Source: Bacteroidales bacterium
Lineage (GTDB): Bacteria; Bacteroidota; Bacteroidia; Bacteroidales; Muribaculaceae
Length of the DNA: 64,000 nt
Reading direction: 5' to 3'
Assembly (NCBI GenBank): GCA_014800685.1
Contig: JAAVFQ010000008.1
Coordinates: 111,116 to 175,115, forward strand
The notes beneath the pieces are model-generated. The model was not told the DNA's origin, did no database searches, and worked only from the letters and a program-made list of their open reading frames with translations. The position numbers were made by a program, and so were the translations under genes. Positions 36,501-46,321 of the stretch are shown here, one piece after another (within the stretch, counting starts at the first letter, position 1; every line of letters begins with the position of its first letter).

Positions 36501-37397
36501 CTCTTTCTCTACAAGAATCATCTTCACACCGCTCTCGCGAATGCGGTCTGCCACTTCTTCAGTGATTTCAGCGCCTCGCGGTGCAATCTCGTCCACACGC
36601 TCCAGCTGATTCACCTCACCGGTAGACTCATCCACGAGGTCTTCATACCAGATTTTACGCACGTTGCTGGCAAGCTTACGTCCGAGCACTCCCTTGAGGT
36701 TAGTCTTGGTGACCTTAACCTCATCAGCGACATTAAAGACTGAGTTGATATCGCTGTCAGTAGCCAGACCGATGGCGCGCAGAAGTGTAGTCACGGGGAG
36801 CTTCTTCTTGCGGTCGATATAGGCATACATCACATTGTTGATGTCGGTAGCAAATTCTATCCAGCTTCCGCGGAAGGGTATGATACGGGCACTGTAAAGC
36901 TTGGTGCCGTTAGCATGAGTGCTCTGTCCAAAGAATACGCCGGGAGAGCGATGCAGCTGAGAGACAACGACACGTTCCGCACCATTGATGATGAAGGTGC
37001 CCTGCTCGGTCATATAGGGGATGGGACCGAGATAGACATCCTGAACTACGGTGTCAAAATCCTCATGGTCCGGATCGCTGCAGGAGAGTTTCAATTTTGC
37101 CTTGAGGGGTACGCTATAGGTTAAACCTCTCTCAAGACATTCATCGATGCTATAACGCGGAGGATCAATGTAGTAATCCAAAAACTCCAGTTTGAAATTA
37201 TTACGGCTGTCCTCTATAGGGAAGTTTTCGGCAAACACCTTATAGAGCCCTTCATTCTTTCTGGTTTCCGGAGGCGTATCAAGTTGCAGGAAGTCTTTGA
37301 ATGACTTCAACTGTATCTCAAGAAAATCCGGAAAAGGTAACGGATTTTTTATCGATGCAAAGCTCACGCGCGGCTTTTCGGGTAAGTTTTTTGACAT
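33582..37397 (-). CDS. rpoB: RNA polymerase beta subunit
   Basis: The 1271-residue product begins [20 protein letters not shown] and ends LSISLD. The rifampicin-binding region is visible ([40 protein letters not shown]), as are the catalytic-face motifs ([34 protein letters not shown]) and the C-terminal [20 protein letters not shown]. All Rif-cluster residues that I can check look wild type (the DQTNPL, THKRR and LGPGGL blocks). Its stop codon lies within the end of an RU-2 element. Unusually, 1.49 kb and a strong terminator separate it from rplL. Confidence 0.98.
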   Translation of the reverse strand: MSKNLPEKPRVSFASIKNPLPFPDFLEIQLKSFKDFLQLDTPPETRKNEGLYKVFAENFPIEDSRNNFKLEFLDYYIDPPRYSIDECLERGLTYSVPLKAKLKLSCSDPDHEDFDTVVQDVYLGPIPYMTEQGTFIINGAERVVVSQLHRSPGVFFGQSTHANGTKLYSARIIPFRGSWIEFATDINNVMYAYIDRKKKLPVTTLLRAIGLATDSDINSVFNVADEVKVTKTNLKGVLGRKLASNVRKIWYEDLVDESTGEVNQLERVDEIAPRGAEITEEVADRIRESGVKMILVEKENLTTTDYSIIFNTLQKDTTSTESEAVKEIYRQLRNAEAPDEQSAREVITNLFFSEKRYDLGEVGRYRINKKLNLHTSPDVKVLTREDIIEIIKHLIELINAKSEVDDIDHLSNRRVRTVGEQLYNQFGVGLARMSRTIRERMNVRDNEVFTPIDLINAKTISSVINTYFGTNALSQFMDQTNPLAEITHKRRMSALGPGGLSRERAGFEVRDVHYTHYGRLCPIETPEGPNIGLISSLCVYAKINNLGFIETPYRKVEDSKVNLNNDEVIYLTAEVEDGKVIAQGNAPLNDDGTFINNKVKARQDADFPLANPEEVELMDVAPIQIASIAASLIPFLEHDDANRALMGSNMMRQAVPLLRSEAPIVGTGIEGQLIKDSRTQITAEGSGVIEYVDATVIRIRYDRTEDQEFVSFDSSLKEYKIPKFRRTNQSTTIDLRPICNKGQRVEKGDILTEGYSTEKGELALGRNLKVAFMPWKGYNYEDAIVLNERMVREDILTSVHVDEYTLEVRETKRGMEELTSDIPNVSEDATKDLDERGIIRVGAHVVPGDIMIGKITPKGESDPTPEEKLLRAIFGDKAGDVKDASLKASPSLKGVVIGTNLFSRATKKKGSKTAVNNELMELDGKYSREQDKLRDLMVSKMETLLNDKISAGVKDFLGIDIIGKGVSFKGVNFGTIDYETINLSNWTDDARINGMVADLITNYLRKSKEIDSELRRKKFDLTIGDELPSGIMQMAKVYIAKKRKIGVGDKMAGRHGNKGIVSRVVRQEDMPFLEDGTPVDIVLNPLGVPSRMNLGQIFETVLGWAGRELGEKFATPIFDGASLDDLNDWTDKAGVPRYGKTYLYDGGTGDRFDQPATVGVIYMLKLGHMVEDKMHARSIGPYSLITQQPLGGKAQFGGQRFGEMEVWALEAFGAAHILQEILTIKSDDVMGRSKAYEAIVKGDPMPTPGIPESLNVLLHELRGLGLSISLD

Positions 37398-38187
37398 TTC
37401 GATTTTATGATATTATGTGCGCCGGACGCACAGTTTTATTCCCAAATTCTGTTCCCAATCTCACTTCAAGAGTATAATCTGCACATTTCAGTGCCTTTCT
37501 ACCCTTTTGAATCCCACTGCGCCACTAAATTAGACTGTCGGTAATCTCGTGCCGGTCTCACAGTAGCATATTCTATTCCATCTTCACATCAGAGAGTCGT
37601 CTGGCAGAAGATGTCAGAGTCGCTTTTGACTCTTTTATGACAAGATTCAATCAATCACTGCAATGCACGATAGGGTCTTGTCAAAAAAATCCACCCCATA
37701 TAAGAGCGAAACAAAATACTCCAACCGGCAAACTAACAGCAAATTCCCATCTTGAGAAGAGCGAAAGTCATTAAAGCTACAGACACAACGAAAAAGCATC
37801 CGTCACTTGACCATAAATGTCTGTGGCGCTGCTTCAGTTAACTGTAACGATTATCACCGGTACTGTATCAATTCTTTTGGGTAGTAAGTGGTCTGATATA
37901 TCTCAACCATCAGCGCATCCACTCGAGTTTTGATGCGATCTGGCATAAGAGTATATATAAATAAACAGTCCGAGAAATACAAAATACACAAAAATTGTCT
38001 ATCGGACTATAATACTTTCCTGCAAATATCGTGCCAGTTTAAGCATTTTGGGTTCTGAAACGAATTTTCTGATGAATAAGGATTCTAAAAGAGCTGACGT
38101 AAAAAATCTCAGTTAACAAGGATAAATTCTTCAAGACAGGATAGTAACCCGCTGGGCACAAACTTGAGACCTCTATGCTAAAGAATT
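37398..38187 (-). other. Long rpoB upstream region without identified gene
   Basis: About 790 bases hold no convincing reading frame. A small hairpin GTGCG-CCGGA-CGCAC lies at about 37413-37427 in the rpoB leader, and GACAAGA/TCTTGTC arms lie at 37639-37682. No perfect TAnnTTTG box facing rpoB was found by eye, so the rpoBC promoter position is open. Confidence 0.5.
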
Positions 38188-38374
38188 AAATCCCTCTAAG
38201 CAGAAAATAAACTCTCTTAACAGGAGAGAGAAATTCACCAAGAGTAAGAAAGAGGCTCTAAGCCAAATAACAAATCCCTATTAATAAATTAGACTCTCTT
38301 AGCAGCGAGCAAACTCTCCAAAAGATGGAAAAATCTCTAAGCTAAGGATTGGAAATCTGTAATCCTAATTGAGA
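38188..38374. repeat. Degenerate tandem array, about 21-base unit, nine units
   Basis: Units starting AAA(T/C)TCTCTTAAGCAG-like begin at about 38188, 38209, 38231, 38252, 38272, 38291, 38311, 38331 and 38353. Spacing is 19 to 22 bases and the sequence is strongly diverged (AAATCCCTCTAAGCAG, AAACTCTCTTAACAGG, AAATCTCTAAGCTAAGG). It is an old array adjoining the younger one at 38470-38716. Confidence 0.65.
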
Positions 38375-38469
38375 ACCAAATAATTCCCGCTTTTCAGCCT
38401 TTCAGCTTTTGAGCATATTTAGAAACTCAGGAGTGTCGGCTGTCTGATTATTGAAAAAGTCATCAGCAT

Positions 38470-38716
38470 CTGCTGATCACCTAATTCAGAAACGCGACAG
38501 TGTCTGTTCATCAGCTTATTCAGAAACTCGGCAGGCCAGTTCATCAGCTTATTCAGATACCCGACAGTGTCAGTTCATCAACCTAATTCAGATATCCGAC
38601 AGCGTCAGTTCATCAGCTTATTCAGATACACGGCAGTGTCGATTCATCAGCTTATTCAGATAGCCGACAGTGCCAGCTCATCAGCTTATTCAGATACCCG
38701 GCAGTGCCAGCTTAAT
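38470..38716. repeat. Tandem array of seven 34-base units in the rplL-rpoB gap
   Basis: Units start at 38470, 38504, 38537, 38571, 38606, 38640 and 38674, with a partial unit at 38708. The consensus is CAGTTCATCAGCTTATTCAG then ATACCCGACAGTGT. Units are 33 to 35 bases and not a constant multiple of three, and open frames across it change, so it is unlikely to encode protein. The copies are 80-95 percent alike by eye, so it is much younger than the neighbouring array. Confidence 0.92.
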
Positions 38717-38815
38717 CCAAATGACATCTGCAAAGGAAAGCAATCCGTTCAGGTTCATAGCAGCCTCAAACTGTCAGAAACATTCAAGACGCCCCCACCC
38801 TACCGGATAAAGTGG

Positions 38816-38862
38816 AAAAAGGTTAAGAACATACGTCCTCCTAAGAAGCCGTAGTTCTTAAC
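38816..38862 (-). terminator. Strong intrinsic terminator after rplL
   Basis: GGTTAAGAAC pairs with GTTCTTAACC around a 22-base loop and is directly followed by TTTTTCC on the minus strand. It lies 24 bases beyond the rplL stop and should end the rplKAJL transcript before rpoBC. Confidence 0.9.
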
Positions 38863-38885
38863 CGATATTTTAATCCTGGGGAAGA

Positions 38886-39260
38886 TTATTTAAGCTCAAC
38901 TTCAGCACCAGCCTCTTCGAGCTGCTTCTTCAGACCCTCAGCGTCAGCCTTGGGAAGAGCCTCCTTGATGGTAGAGGGAGCACCGTCTACGAGTTCCTTA
39001 GCCTCCTTGAGACCAAGACCGGTGAGTTCTTTCACGAGTTTAACTACAGCAAGCTTGCTTGCACCGGGAGCCTTGAGGATAACGTCGAAGTCGGTCTTCT
39101 CCTCAGCAGCTGCACCGCCAGCTGCGGGACCTGCTGCCACTGCTACTGCGGCTGCTGCGGGCTCAATGCCATATTCCTCTTTGAGGATCTGAGCGAGTTC
39201 GTTAACTTCCTTAACAGTGAGGTTTACGAGTTGTTCTGCAAATGCTTTTAAATCTGCCAT
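38886..39260 (-). CDS. rplL: 50S ribosomal protein L7/L12
   Basis: The 124-residue product has the N-terminal dimerisation helices ([20 protein letters not shown]), the alanine-rich hinge (residues 37-52) and the conserved C-terminal factor-binding domain ([40 protein letters not shown]). It forms the stalk that recruits translation factors. It is the last gene of the ribosomal cluster, followed by a terminator. Confidence 0.98.
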   Translation of the reverse strand: MADLKAFAEQLVNLTVKEVNELAQILKEEYGIEPAAAAVAVAAGPAAGGAAAEEKTDFDVILKAPGASKLAVVKLVKELTGLGLKEAKELVDGAPSTIKEALPKADAEGLKKQLEEAGAEVELK

Positions 39261-39298
39261 TTTGTGTATTTGTTTTTTTGATTTTATTAAAAATTTGA

Positions 39299-39817
39299 TT
39301 AGCGGTTGGAGAGAGTCTCAAGCACGCCGTGAAGCTTGGTAGCACCACTCTGAAGCGCGCTGACCACGTTCTTCGCGGGAGACTGGAGAAGAGCGACAAC
39401 GTCTGCGATGAGCTCGTTTTTGCTCTTGATGTTGGCAAGGGTCTCCAACTGTTCCTCACCTACATATACTGTTTCCTCAACGTAGGCACCCTTCAGCATG
39501 GGGAGAGTGTCATTCTTGTCGCGGAATTTCTTGATAAGCTTTGCGGGCGCATTACCGGTGTTGCTGAGAAGCAGCGTGGTCTCGCCGTGAAGCAGGTCAT
39601 AGAGCTCGGAATAGTCCACTTCGCTGGCTTCAAGAGCCTTCTTGAGAAGTGTGTTCTTAACGCAGAGCATTTTCACTCCATCCTTAAAGCAAGCACGACG
39701 AAGTGCGCTTGTCTTTTCGGCGTTAAGTCCGGCTGTCTGAGTGAGGTAAACGCAGCTGTACTCAGCAAGCGTATTACCAATCATCTCTATTACTAATGCT
39801 TTATCTTCCTTCTTCAT
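39299..39817 (-). CDS. rplJ: 50S ribosomal protein L10
   Basis: The 172-residue protein anchors L7/L12 dimers to the ribosome. The N-terminal RNA-binding domain ([20 protein letters not shown]) and the C-terminal helix for L7/L12 binding are present. The interval to rplL is 38 bases. In other bacteria an L10 leader represses this operon; here only 19 bases separate it from rplA, so no large leader exists. Confidence 0.97.
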   Translation of the reverse strand: MKKEDKALVIEMIGNTLAEYSCVYLTQTAGLNAEKTSALRRACFKDGVKMLCVKNTLLKKALEASEVDYSELYDLLHGETTLLLSNTGNAPAKLIKKFRDKNDTLPMLKGAYVEETVYVGEEQLETLANIKSKNELIADVVALLQSPAKNVVSALQSGATKLHGVLETLSNR

Positions 39818-39836
39818 GTTACTGTCGTATTATTGA

Positions 39837-40532
39837 TTATTCCGACACCGACTTGGTCTCAACCTTCACGCCGGGACTCATAGTGCTCGAAAGATAAATG
39901 CTCTTGATATATGTACCCTTAGCAGTGGCCGGTTTCAGTTTGATAAGAGTGTTGATGAACTCGCGTGCATTGTCGCGCATCTGCTCGGGAGTGAAAGACA
40001 CCTTACCGATAGAGGCGTGAACGATACCAGTCTTGTCCACCTTAAAGTCAATCTTACCCTGCTTTACTTCCTTAACAGCTTTGGCAACGTCCATAGTCAC
40101 AGTGCCGCTCTTGGGGTTAGGCATCAGACCGCGGGGACCGAGAATACGACCCAAGGGACCGAGTTTACCCATAACAGAGGGCTGAGTGATGATAACGTCT
40201 ACGTCGGTCCAACCACCCTTGATTTTCTCAAGATACTCGTCGAGACCTACATAGTCGGCACCGGCTTCCTTAGCAGCTGCCTCAGCATCGGGACCGCAAA
40301 GCACGAGAACACGCACCTGCTTACCGGTACCATGAGGGAGCGACACAACGCCACGTACCATCTGATTAGCCTTACGAGGGTCTACACCGAGACGCACGTC
40401 AATGTCAAGAGAAGCGTCAAATTTGGTGAAAGTGATTTCCTTCACCTTCTCCGCTGCCTCTGCAAGCGTGTAAGCCTTCCCGACTTCAATCTTCGACAAA
40501 GCCAACTTCTGATTTTTTGTCAGTTTACTCAT
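39837..40532 (-). CDS. rplA: 50S ribosomal protein L1
   Basis: The 231-residue protein forms the L1 stalk that handles deacylated tRNA at the E site. The motifs [20 protein letters not shown] and [20 protein letters not shown] (the conserved L1 signature) are visible. It sits between rplK and rplJ with short gaps. Confidence 0.98.
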   Translation of the reverse strand: MSKLTKNQKLALSKIEVGKAYTLAEAAEKVKEITFTKFDASLDIDVRLGVDPRKANQMVRGVVSLPHGTGKQVRVLVLCGPDAEAAAKEAGADYVGLDEYLEKIKGGWTDVDVIITQPSVMGKLGPLGRILGPRGLMPNPKSGTVTMDVAKAVKEVKQGKIDFKVDKTGIVHASIGKVSFTPEQMRDNAREFINTLIKLKPATAKGTYIKSIYLSSTMSPGVKVETKSVSE

Positions 40533-40547
40533 TTCAATTGAAGTTTA

Positions 40548-40991
40548 TTAGTTATTCTCAGGGAACGCCCCTTTAACGGTGATACCCATACTTCTCGCTG
40601 TACCGGCTACCATTCTCATAGCCGCGTCTAAAGTAAAACAGTTCAAATCGGGCATTTTGTCTTCAGCAATCGCCTTAACCTGCTCCCAGGTGATTTCAGC
40701 TACTTTGTTACGGTTAGGCTGAGCAGAACCACTTTTGAGTTTTGCCACTTCCTTGAGTTGCACCGCTACCGGGGGAGTCTTTACAATGAAGTCGAAAGAC
40801 TTGTCGGTATAATAAGTGATGACAACAGGAAGCACCTTACCGGCCTTATCCTGAGTGCGGGCATTGAATTGCTTGCAAAATTCCATGATGTTGATGCCTT
40901 TGGAACCCAGCGCGGGACCTACCGGCGGCGAGGGGTTTGCAGCCCCGCCTTTAATCTGCAATTTGATCTGTCCAGCAATTTCTTTAGCCAT
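40548..40991 (-). CDS. rplK: 50S ribosomal protein L11
   Basis: The 147-residue protein binds the GTPase-associated region of 23S rRNA. It begins [20 protein letters not shown], with the proline-rich [20 protein letters not shown] of the thiostrepton-binding domain, and ends with the C-terminal [16 protein letters not shown]. It lies 62 bases after nusG. Confidence 0.98.
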   Translation of the reverse strand: MAKEIAGQIKLQIKGGAANPSPPVGPALGSKGINIMEFCKQFNARTQDKAGKVLPVVITYYTDKSFDFIVKTPPVAVQLKEVAKLKSGSAQPNRNKVAEITWEQVKAIAEDKMPDLNCFTLDAAMRMVAGTARSMGITVKGAFPENN

Positions 40992-41053
40992 TCTTGTTTG
41001 TAATTTTTTGGTTTGATTACCTTGAACTCGCTACGCGCGTAACATCACGCAAC

Positions 41054-41605
41054 TCATTCTCTTTCCACTTGGGAAGTTTCCAACTCAAGGTCAGTGCCAC
41101 GACCGAAAATCTTGACCTCAACCTTCAGTTTCTTCTTCTCACTTACGACTTCCTTTATCACGCCGGAAAATCCGCTGAAGGGACCGAAAGTCACCTTAAC
41201 GGGCTCACCGACAATGAACTCTTCAGCCGCTTCGTCTACAGCATTACGCAGGTCATCAGCCTGTCCGAGCATTCGGAGCACTTCAGATTCGCGGAGCGAT
41301 TCGGGCTTCGCACCCTTGCCGCGACCACGCAAAAAATCAATGACATTAGTCATGTTGCGGAGCTCATATTCCACCTCGCCAGTCAGGTCAGCTTCAATGA
41401 AGACATAACCGCTGTAGAGATTGCGCTCCTTGATGACTTTCTTGCCATTGCGCGTAGTGTAAACTTTTTCAGTGGGTATCAACACTTGAAAAACGTATCT
41501 GCCAAGGTCAGTGTTTTTGATTGACGCATCAATCATTTCCTTGACTTTCGCTTCCTTGCCTGAAATGGCACGTAGCACGTACCATCCTTTATTCTTTTCA
41601 GCCAT
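41054..41605 (-). CDS. nusG: Transcription termination/antitermination factor NusG
   Basis: The 183-residue product has the N-terminal NGN domain (KGWYVLRAISGKEAKVKEMI, GYVFIEADLTGEVEYELRN) and the C-terminal KOW domain (GEPVKVTFGPFSGFSGVIKE). NusG binds the RNA polymerase clamp and links transcription to translation and Rho. It is 20 bases after secE. Confidence 0.97.
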   Translation of the reverse strand: MAEKNKGWYVLRAISGKEAKVKEMIDASIKNTDLGRYVFQVLIPTEKVYTTRNGKKVIKERNLYSGYVFIEADLTGEVEYELRNMTNVIDFLRGRGKGAKPESLRESEVLRMLGQADDLRNAVDEAAEEFIVGEPVKVTFGPFSGFSGVIKEVVSEKKKLKVEVKIFGRGTDLELETSQVERE

Positions 41606-41625
41606 CGGTTGATTCCTCTTAAAAG

Positions 41626-41817
41626 TTAGAAAGAAATGCTGTAAACCAACTCCATGAGAAGGTTGAAAATCTTATCAACAGCCCAGATGAAGACAGCGAT
41701 GATGATGGAAGCGATCAGCACCAACACCGAGCTATTGACAAGCTGTTTTTGAGTCGGCCAAGAAACCTTATATACGAGTTCGTTATAAGATTCCTTTATG
41801 TCCTTAATTAAATTCAT
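41626..41817 (-). CDS. secE: Preprotein translocase subunit SecE
   Basis: The 63-residue protein is the small subunit of the SecYEG channel. The conserved amphipathic start (MNLIKDIKESYNELVYKVSW, then PTQKQL) is followed by one membrane segment (VLVLIASIIIAVFIWAVDK). The start at 41817 is chosen because the upstream in-frame extension reads into tRNA-Trp. The gene follows tRNA-Trp, an order fixed in many Bacteroidales. Confidence 0.95.
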   Translation of the reverse strand: MNLIKDIKESYNELVYKVSWPTQKQLVNSSVLVLIASIIIAVFIWAVDKIFNLLMELVYSISF

Positions 41818-41832
41818 ATTCGTTACGATTGG

Positions 41833-41905
41833 CACGGGAAGAGAGGCTCGAACTCCCGACACCTGGTTTTGGAGACCAGTGCTCTACCAACTGAGCTATT
41901 CCCGT
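41833..41905 (-). tRNA. tRNA-Trp (anticodon CCA)
   Basis: The cloverleaf reads ACGGGAA acceptor, CTGGT-CTCCAAA-ACCAG anticodon arm, and GGGAG-TTCGAGC-CTCTC T-arm. The 3' CCA is encoded at 41832-41830. It lies between tuf and secE in the same transcript. Confidence 0.97.
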
Positions 41906-41986
41906 ATTGAGGGCGTTCCGCAAGGCAGAACGCCCCTATTTTTATTTACTCATATCTCTGAAGAAGTTCAGAGTCTGACGAGTGAA

Positions 41987-43174
41987 TTAGTCATCGATAA
42001 CCTGAGTGATCTGACCTGAACCTACAGTGCGGCCACCTTCACGGATAGCGAAACGAAGACCCTGATCGCAAGCTACGGGAGTGATGAGCTTAACGTCGAT
42101 TTCTACGTTGTCACCAGGCATTACCATTTCTACACCTTCGGGGAGAGTGATCTCACCGGTAACGTCGAGAGTACGGATGTAGAACTGAGGACGATACTTG
42201 TTGTGGAAAGGAGTGTGACGGCCACCCTCTTCTTTCTTAAGGATGTAGACCTGAGCCTTGAAGTGGTCGTGAGGCTTAACCTGTCCGGGGTGGCAGATAA
42301 CCATACCGCGACGGATTTCGTTCTTGTCAATACCACGGAGGAGGAGACCTACGTTGTCACCAGCTTCACCCTCATCGAGGAGCTTGCGGAACATTTCCAC
42401 GCCAGTAACGACAGACTTGCGGTCAGCGCCGAGACCGAGGATCTGCACCTCATCACCAACTTTGATGCGGCCAGCTTCGATACGACCTGTAGCCACGGTG
42501 CCACGACCGGTGATTGAGAATACGTCCTCAACAGGCATAAGGAAGGGTTTGTCCACGTCACGGGGAGGCAGGGGAATCCAGTTGTCAACAGCCTCCATGA
42601 GCTCCATAACCTTCTCTACCCATTCAGCCTCGCCATTGAGAGCGCCGAGAGCAGAACCGCGGATGATAGGAGTCTCATCGCCGTCATATTCATACTGAGA
42701 GAGGAGGTCTCTCATGTCCATTTCAACGAGTTCGAGCATCTCTTCATCGTCCACCATGTCACACTTGTTCATGAAGACAACGAGACGGGGAACGTTCACC
42801 TGACGAGCGAGAAGGATGTGCTCGCGAGTCTGGGGCATAGGACCGTCAGTGGCAGCAACTACGATGATAGCGCCGTCCATCTGAGCAGCACCGGTAACCA
42901 TGTTCTTCACGTAGTCAGCGTGACCCGGGCAGTCAACGTGAGCGTAGTGACGGTTAGCGGTTTCGTATTCAACGTGAGCGGTGTTGATAGTAATACCGCG
43001 CTCTTTTTCTTCGGGAGCGTTGTCGATTGAGTCGAATGAACGCGCTTCGGAAAGACCTTTTTCTGCGAGCACTTTAGTGATGGCAGCAGTAAGGGTAGTC
43101 TTACCGTGGTCAACGTGGCCGATAGTACCGATGTTGACATGCGGTTTGGTTCTTTCGAATTTTTCTTTAGCCAT
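41987..43174 (-). CDS. tuf: Elongation factor Tu
   Basis: The 395-residue GTPase delivers aminoacyl-tRNA to the ribosome. The G1 motif GHVDHGKT (residues 19-26), the [13 protein letters not shown]3 region, NKCD (G4) and SALGALNG (G5) are all present, and the C-terminal domains end [16 protein letters not shown]. Three tRNA genes precede it and tRNA-Trp follows, so the mRNA is processed at tRNAs on both sides. Confidence 0.98.
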   Translation of the reverse strand: MAKEKFERTKPHVNIGTIGHVDHGKTTLTAAITKVLAEKGLSEARSFDSIDNAPEEKERGITINTAHVEYETANRHYAHVDCPGHADYVKNMVTGAAQMDGAIIVVAATDGPMPQTREHILLARQVNVPRLVVFMNKCDMVDDEEMLELVEMDMRDLLSQYEYDGDETPIIRGSALGALNGEAEWVEKVMELMEAVDNWIPLPPRDVDKPFLMPVEDVFSITGRGTVATGRIEAGRIKVGDEVQILGLGADRKSVVTGVEMFRKLLDEGEAGDNVGLLLRGIDKNEIRRGMVICHPGQVKPHDHFKAQVYILKKEEGGRHTPFHNKYRPQFYIRTLDVTGEITLPEGVEMVMPGDNVEIDVKLITPVACDQGLRFAIREGGRTVGSGQITQVIDD

Positions 43175-43288
43175 AATTTTGCTATTGTTATTTTAAAGAT
43201 TAAATCGCTATAATGAAGAGAGGGATGGCATTTTACCAACATAAGCCGACTAACGCCGGCTTACCGATGGAATCGCCTAAAGATTTTG

Positions 43289-43360
<72 letters not shown>

Positions 43361-43369
43361 AATATTTGG

Positions 43370-43442
43370 AGCGGAAGACGAGGTTCAAACTCGCGACCCT
43401 CAGCTTGGAAGGCTGATGCTCTATCAACTGAGCTACTTCCGC
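43370..43442 (-). tRNA. tRNA-Gly (anticodon TCC)
   Basis: The cloverleaf reads GCGGAAG acceptor, TCAGC-CTTCCAA-GCTGA anticodon arm and GCGAG-TTTGAAC-CTCGT T-arm. The CCA end is encoded at 43369-43367. Confidence 0.96.
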
Positions 43443-43476
43443 ATATCTCAAGAAGCTTTAAAAGCCATAGTGAGTG

Positions 43477-43559
43477 TGGGCGAAGATGGATTCGAACCAC
43501 CGAAGGTATAAACCAGCAGATTTACAGTCTGCCCCATTTGGCCACTCTGGTATTCGCCC
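43477..43559 (-). tRNA. tRNA-Tyr (anticodon GTA)
   Basis: This is a long-variable-arm tRNA of 83 bases. The acceptor is GGGCGAA, the anticodon arm CAGA-CTGTAAA-TCTG and the T-arm GGTGG-TTCGAAT-CCATC. It is the first gene of the tRNA-tuf-secE-nusG-ribosomal protein transcript. Confidence 0.96.
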
Positions 43560-43623
43560 AAATTTCGCGCTCCCTCCGGAGCCTCGACAAGCGCTTCAAG
43601 CAGTTCCCGCCGGAAATCGAGTG

Positions 43624-43631
43624 CAAAGTTA
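43624..43631 (-). promoter_or_regulatory. Promoter -7 box for the tRNA-Tyr-Gly-Thr-tuf operon
   Basis: The minus strand reads TAACTTTG followed by CAC, matching TAnnTTTG. It is 65 bases upstream of tRNA-Tyr and is the only good box facing this cluster. Confidence 0.75.
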
Positions 43632-43867
43632 ATACGAAATCGAGACTTCTGCAAGTATTTCAGCAAAAAAAATTCAACAAATTTCCGAAAAATTCACGTC
43701 TCTTTATTTATAGTGTTGATATGGTGCTACTTACGGCACATTTATTTTTTGCATCATTTTTTATAAATTTCTGTCGCAATGCACACTTGGGCTATTTTTG
43801 TGCGAAGGCTATCTTTGTCATTTCCATCCTTTAGATGGCGAGTGAAATATCGGTTAATTTGAATGAA

Positions 43868-43902
43868 GAGGAGCCACTGAGATATTTTTCTCGCGGCTCC
43901 TC
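43868..43902 (-). terminator. Possible glmS terminator hairpin
   Basis: GAGGAGCC pairs with GGCTCCTC around a 19-base loop just beyond the glmS stop. The minus-strand tail is TTCATTC, so termination strength is uncertain. Confidence 0.5.
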
Positions 43903-43925
43903 CCCTATTCTATATTTATCTGCCG

Positions 43926-45770
43926 TCACTCTACGGTTACCGACTTTGCAAGATTTCTGGGCATGTCTACATCCTTGCCTTTATTAATAGCTATATGATA
44001 AGATAACAGCTGTAGGGGAATGCTGGTGATGATCGGTGTGAGACATTCGGGCATATCGGGCACTTTAAGCACGTGGTCGGCTATGCCGGAGATGGTCTCG
44101 TCGCCGTCAGAGACAATGGCTATGATATTGCCGCCACGGGCCTTCACCTGCTGAACGTTGTTGACTATCTTATCGTAGAGATGATCTTTGGGGGCGATAA
44201 TAACAGATGGCATCTCTGAGTCGATCAGAGCGATGGGGCCATGCTTCATTTCGGCAGCGGGATAGCCTTCGGCGTGAATGTAGGATATTTCCTTGAGCTT
44301 CAGGGCACCTTCAAGAGCCACGGGATAGCTGTAGCCGCGTCCGAGATAGAGGAAATTTCGCGCGTAGGTATATATCAGAGAGAGACGCTCGATGGATTCA
44401 TTAAGCTCCAGAGTGCGCTTGACATAGTCAGGAATCTGGAGGATATGATGACCGAGTCGTTCCACTTCGTGATCAGAGAGCAGACCTTTAAGGTGTCCGA
44501 TGCAAATAGCGAGTAGTGTGAGCACCATTACCTGACCAGTGAAAGCCTTTGTGGATGCTACTCCGATTTCAGGGCCAACGTGGATATACGTGCCGGAGTG
44601 CGTTTCACGGGGAATGGATGAGCCGACGACATTGGAAATGCCATAAACGAAAGCACCCATAGAGCGGGCGATTTTTATGGCTGCGAGGGTGTCGGCCGTT
44701 TCTCCGGACTGAGAGACGGCGATCACGATATCGTTTTCGTCAAGGACGGGGTTGGAATAGCGAAATTCAGAGGCATATTCTACCGTTACGGGAATTTTGC
44801 ACATATCCTGCAGGAGGTATTTACCGAGCAGGGAAGCATGCCATGATGTTCCGCAGGCCACGAGCACAATTCTTTTAGCCTTTAGGAATCGCTCTTTATT
44901 ATCAAGGACACCATTGAGGATTACGCGACGGCCATTGTCAACCACTCTGCCTCGAATGCAATCCCGGAGCGTTTCGGGCTGTTCGAAAATCTCTTTAAGC
45001 ATAAAGTGGGGATACCCACCCTTTTCAAGCTGAGAGATGGAGATCTGGAGTTTCTTTACGTCGACAGTGGACTCACGGTTGTCAAGGTCGAGGAGTTTGA
45101 GGGGCTCGCCACGCTTGATAACAGCAATCTGACCATCTTCGACATAGACGACATTGTCAGTAAACTCCACGAATGGAGTGGCATCAGAGGCGAGGAAGAA
45201 ATCATTATCTCCGATTCCGATAACGAGAGGTGAACTCTGCCGGGCCGCGATGATAGTGTCGGGATTATTTTTTTCTATCACCGCAATGGCGTATGCACCC
45301 ACGACCTGACGGAGAGCTTCCCTGACGGCATCCACCAGAGAACATTTATTATTAATACGGATGTATTCAATTAGCTGGACGAGCACTTCGGTGTCAGTTT
45401 CGGAATGAAATTTACAACCATGCTCCATGAGGGCATCCTTAAGAATCTTATAGTTTTCTATGGTGCCGTTATGGACCAGAGCGATGTTGCCGTCTTCTGA
45501 GAAATGGGGATGGGCATTGCAGTCGGAGGGTTCGCCATGGGTAGCCCATCGGGTATGAGCAATTCCCACGAGGCCGTCTGTATTCTTATCTTTACAGAAG
45601 TTTTCGAGATTGCTCACTTTACCGCGAGCCTTATACACATTAAGGTGACCTTCAGGAGAGACCAGGGCCACGCCGGCGGAATCATATCCTCTATATTCAA
45701 GTCTGTGCAGACCACCGATGAGCACTTTATAAGCGTTCTCATCACCGATGTATCCAACTATTCCACACAT
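43926..45770 (-). CDS. glmS: Glutamine-fructose-6-phosphate aminotransferase
   Basis: The 614-residue enzyme makes glucosamine-6-phosphate from fructose-6-phosphate and glutamine, the entry step to amino-sugar and peptidoglycan synthesis. The N-terminal glutaminase domain starts with the nucleophile Cys2 (MCGIVGYIGDENAYK), with HTRWATHG and the NGTIENY loop. The two SIS sugar-isomerase domains follow from about residue 285 (ACGTSWHASLLGKY, VSQSGETADTLAAIK) to the C-terminal PRNLAKSVTVE. The leader is about 200 bases with no glmS ribozyme core that I recognise. It is transcribed alone. Confidence 0.97.
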   Translation of the reverse strand: MCGIVGYIGDENAYKVLIGGLHRLEYRGYDSAGVALVSPEGHLNVYKARGKVSNLENFCKDKNTDGLVGIAHTRWATHGEPSDCNAHPHFSEDGNIALVHNGTIENYKILKDALMEHGCKFHSETDTEVLVQLIEYIRINNKCSLVDAVREALRQVVGAYAIAVIEKNNPDTIIAARQSSPLVIGIGDNDFFLASDATPFVEFTDNVVYVEDGQIAVIKRGEPLKLLDLDNRESTVDVKKLQISISQLEKGGYPHFMLKEIFEQPETLRDCIRGRVVDNGRRVILNGVLDNKERFLKAKRIVLVACGTSWHASLLGKYLLQDMCKIPVTVEYASEFRYSNPVLDENDIVIAVSQSGETADTLAAIKIARSMGAFVYGISNVVGSSIPRETHSGTYIHVGPEIGVASTKAFTGQVMVLTLLAICIGHLKGLLSDHEVERLGHHILQIPDYVKRTLELNESIERLSLIYTYARNFLYLGRGYSYPVALEGALKLKEISYIHAEGYPAAEMKHGPIALIDSEMPSVIIAPKDHLYDKIVNNVQQVKARGGNIIAIVSDGDETISGIADHVLKVPDMPECLTPIITSIPLQLLSYHIAINKGKDVDMPRNLAKSVTVE

Positions 45771-45977
45771 AGGTAAGTTCTAATTTTTGTTAAAAAACTA
45801 TATATGCCCTAAAAAGAGCATCGTAGGCCACCGGGGAGGACCCGTAGAACCTTGACACGCCTTTTCACTGAATGAAAATAACCTCAAAGAGCTAATTAAG
45901 TGAAAATCACACAATTAGCCCACCACATTAAGGACTGTACGGGAGGCTCAATTCCATTAACGCATATTTATGAAAAG
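45771..45977 (-). other. 200-base glmS leader with hairpins, no identified riboswitch
   Basis: The transcript from the box at 45978 would carry about 200 untranslated bases. TTTTCACT/AGTGAAAA arms and a GGTTCTACGGGTCCTCCCCG region are visible. I cannot match it to a known glmS ribozyme or other RNA family. Confidence 0.4.
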
Positions 45978-45985
45978 CAAAATTA
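45978..45985 (-). promoter_or_regulatory. Promoter -7 box for glmS
   Basis: The minus strand reads TAATTTTG followed by CTTTTC, matching TAnnTTTG. It is the nearest good box upstream of glmS. Confidence 0.6.
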
Positions 45986-46241
45986 CAAAAAAAAAGCATC
46001 AAATGCAAGAGTTTCAGCCAAAACCGACTCGATTGTGACATTAAACAGAATCGCTCTTCTTGCAGAGTCAGGCCATTTTCGTTTTTGGGATTCTTAGCCA
46101 TTGTGATGAAGTATTTACGTGGATTATGTTATAGGTTTTTCGTTAAGAGAAATATTCCGGCCATGGAGGATATATTGCCGTTGACAGGGCTTGATTTTGA
46201 TACTCGTTAAAATCCATAATTCCTATTGTTGTAAGGGTATG

Positions 46242-46275
46242 AAAAAGCCCGACTGACTTTGTAGGTCAATCGGGC
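46242..46275 (-). terminator. Intrinsic terminator after the broken DUF5053 gene
   Basis: GCCCGATTGAC pairs with GTCAGTCGGGC around a 7-base loop and is followed by TTTTTC on the minus strand. Its presence shows that the leftward unit upstream is, or was, transcribed. Confidence 0.88.
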
Positions 46276-46321
46276 CGGGTATCCGACTTTTGCAAACGTT
46301 TGACAGACGAAGATGTTACTC

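Noticed and set aside
38188..38716. CRISPR array in the rplL-rpoB gap
   Set aside because: Repeats are contiguous with no unique spacers and there are no cas genes in the window.
38451..38854. Two overlapping frames of 70 and 95 residues across the 34-base array
   Set aside because: They arise from the repeat itself, the unit is not a multiple of three, and neither has a promoter or recognisable product.
45771..45985. glmS ribozyme
   Set aside because: Conserved core elements of the ribozyme are not recognisable, and the class is mainly known from Gram-positive bacteria.
45900..46097. 65-residue plus-strand frame next to glmS
   Set aside because: It covers the glmS promoter box and leader and has low-complexity coding; treated as chance.
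46106..46210. 34-residue plus-strand frame (MKYLRGLCYRFFVKRN)
   Set aside because: Too short to support, no promoter box of its own and no known relative.
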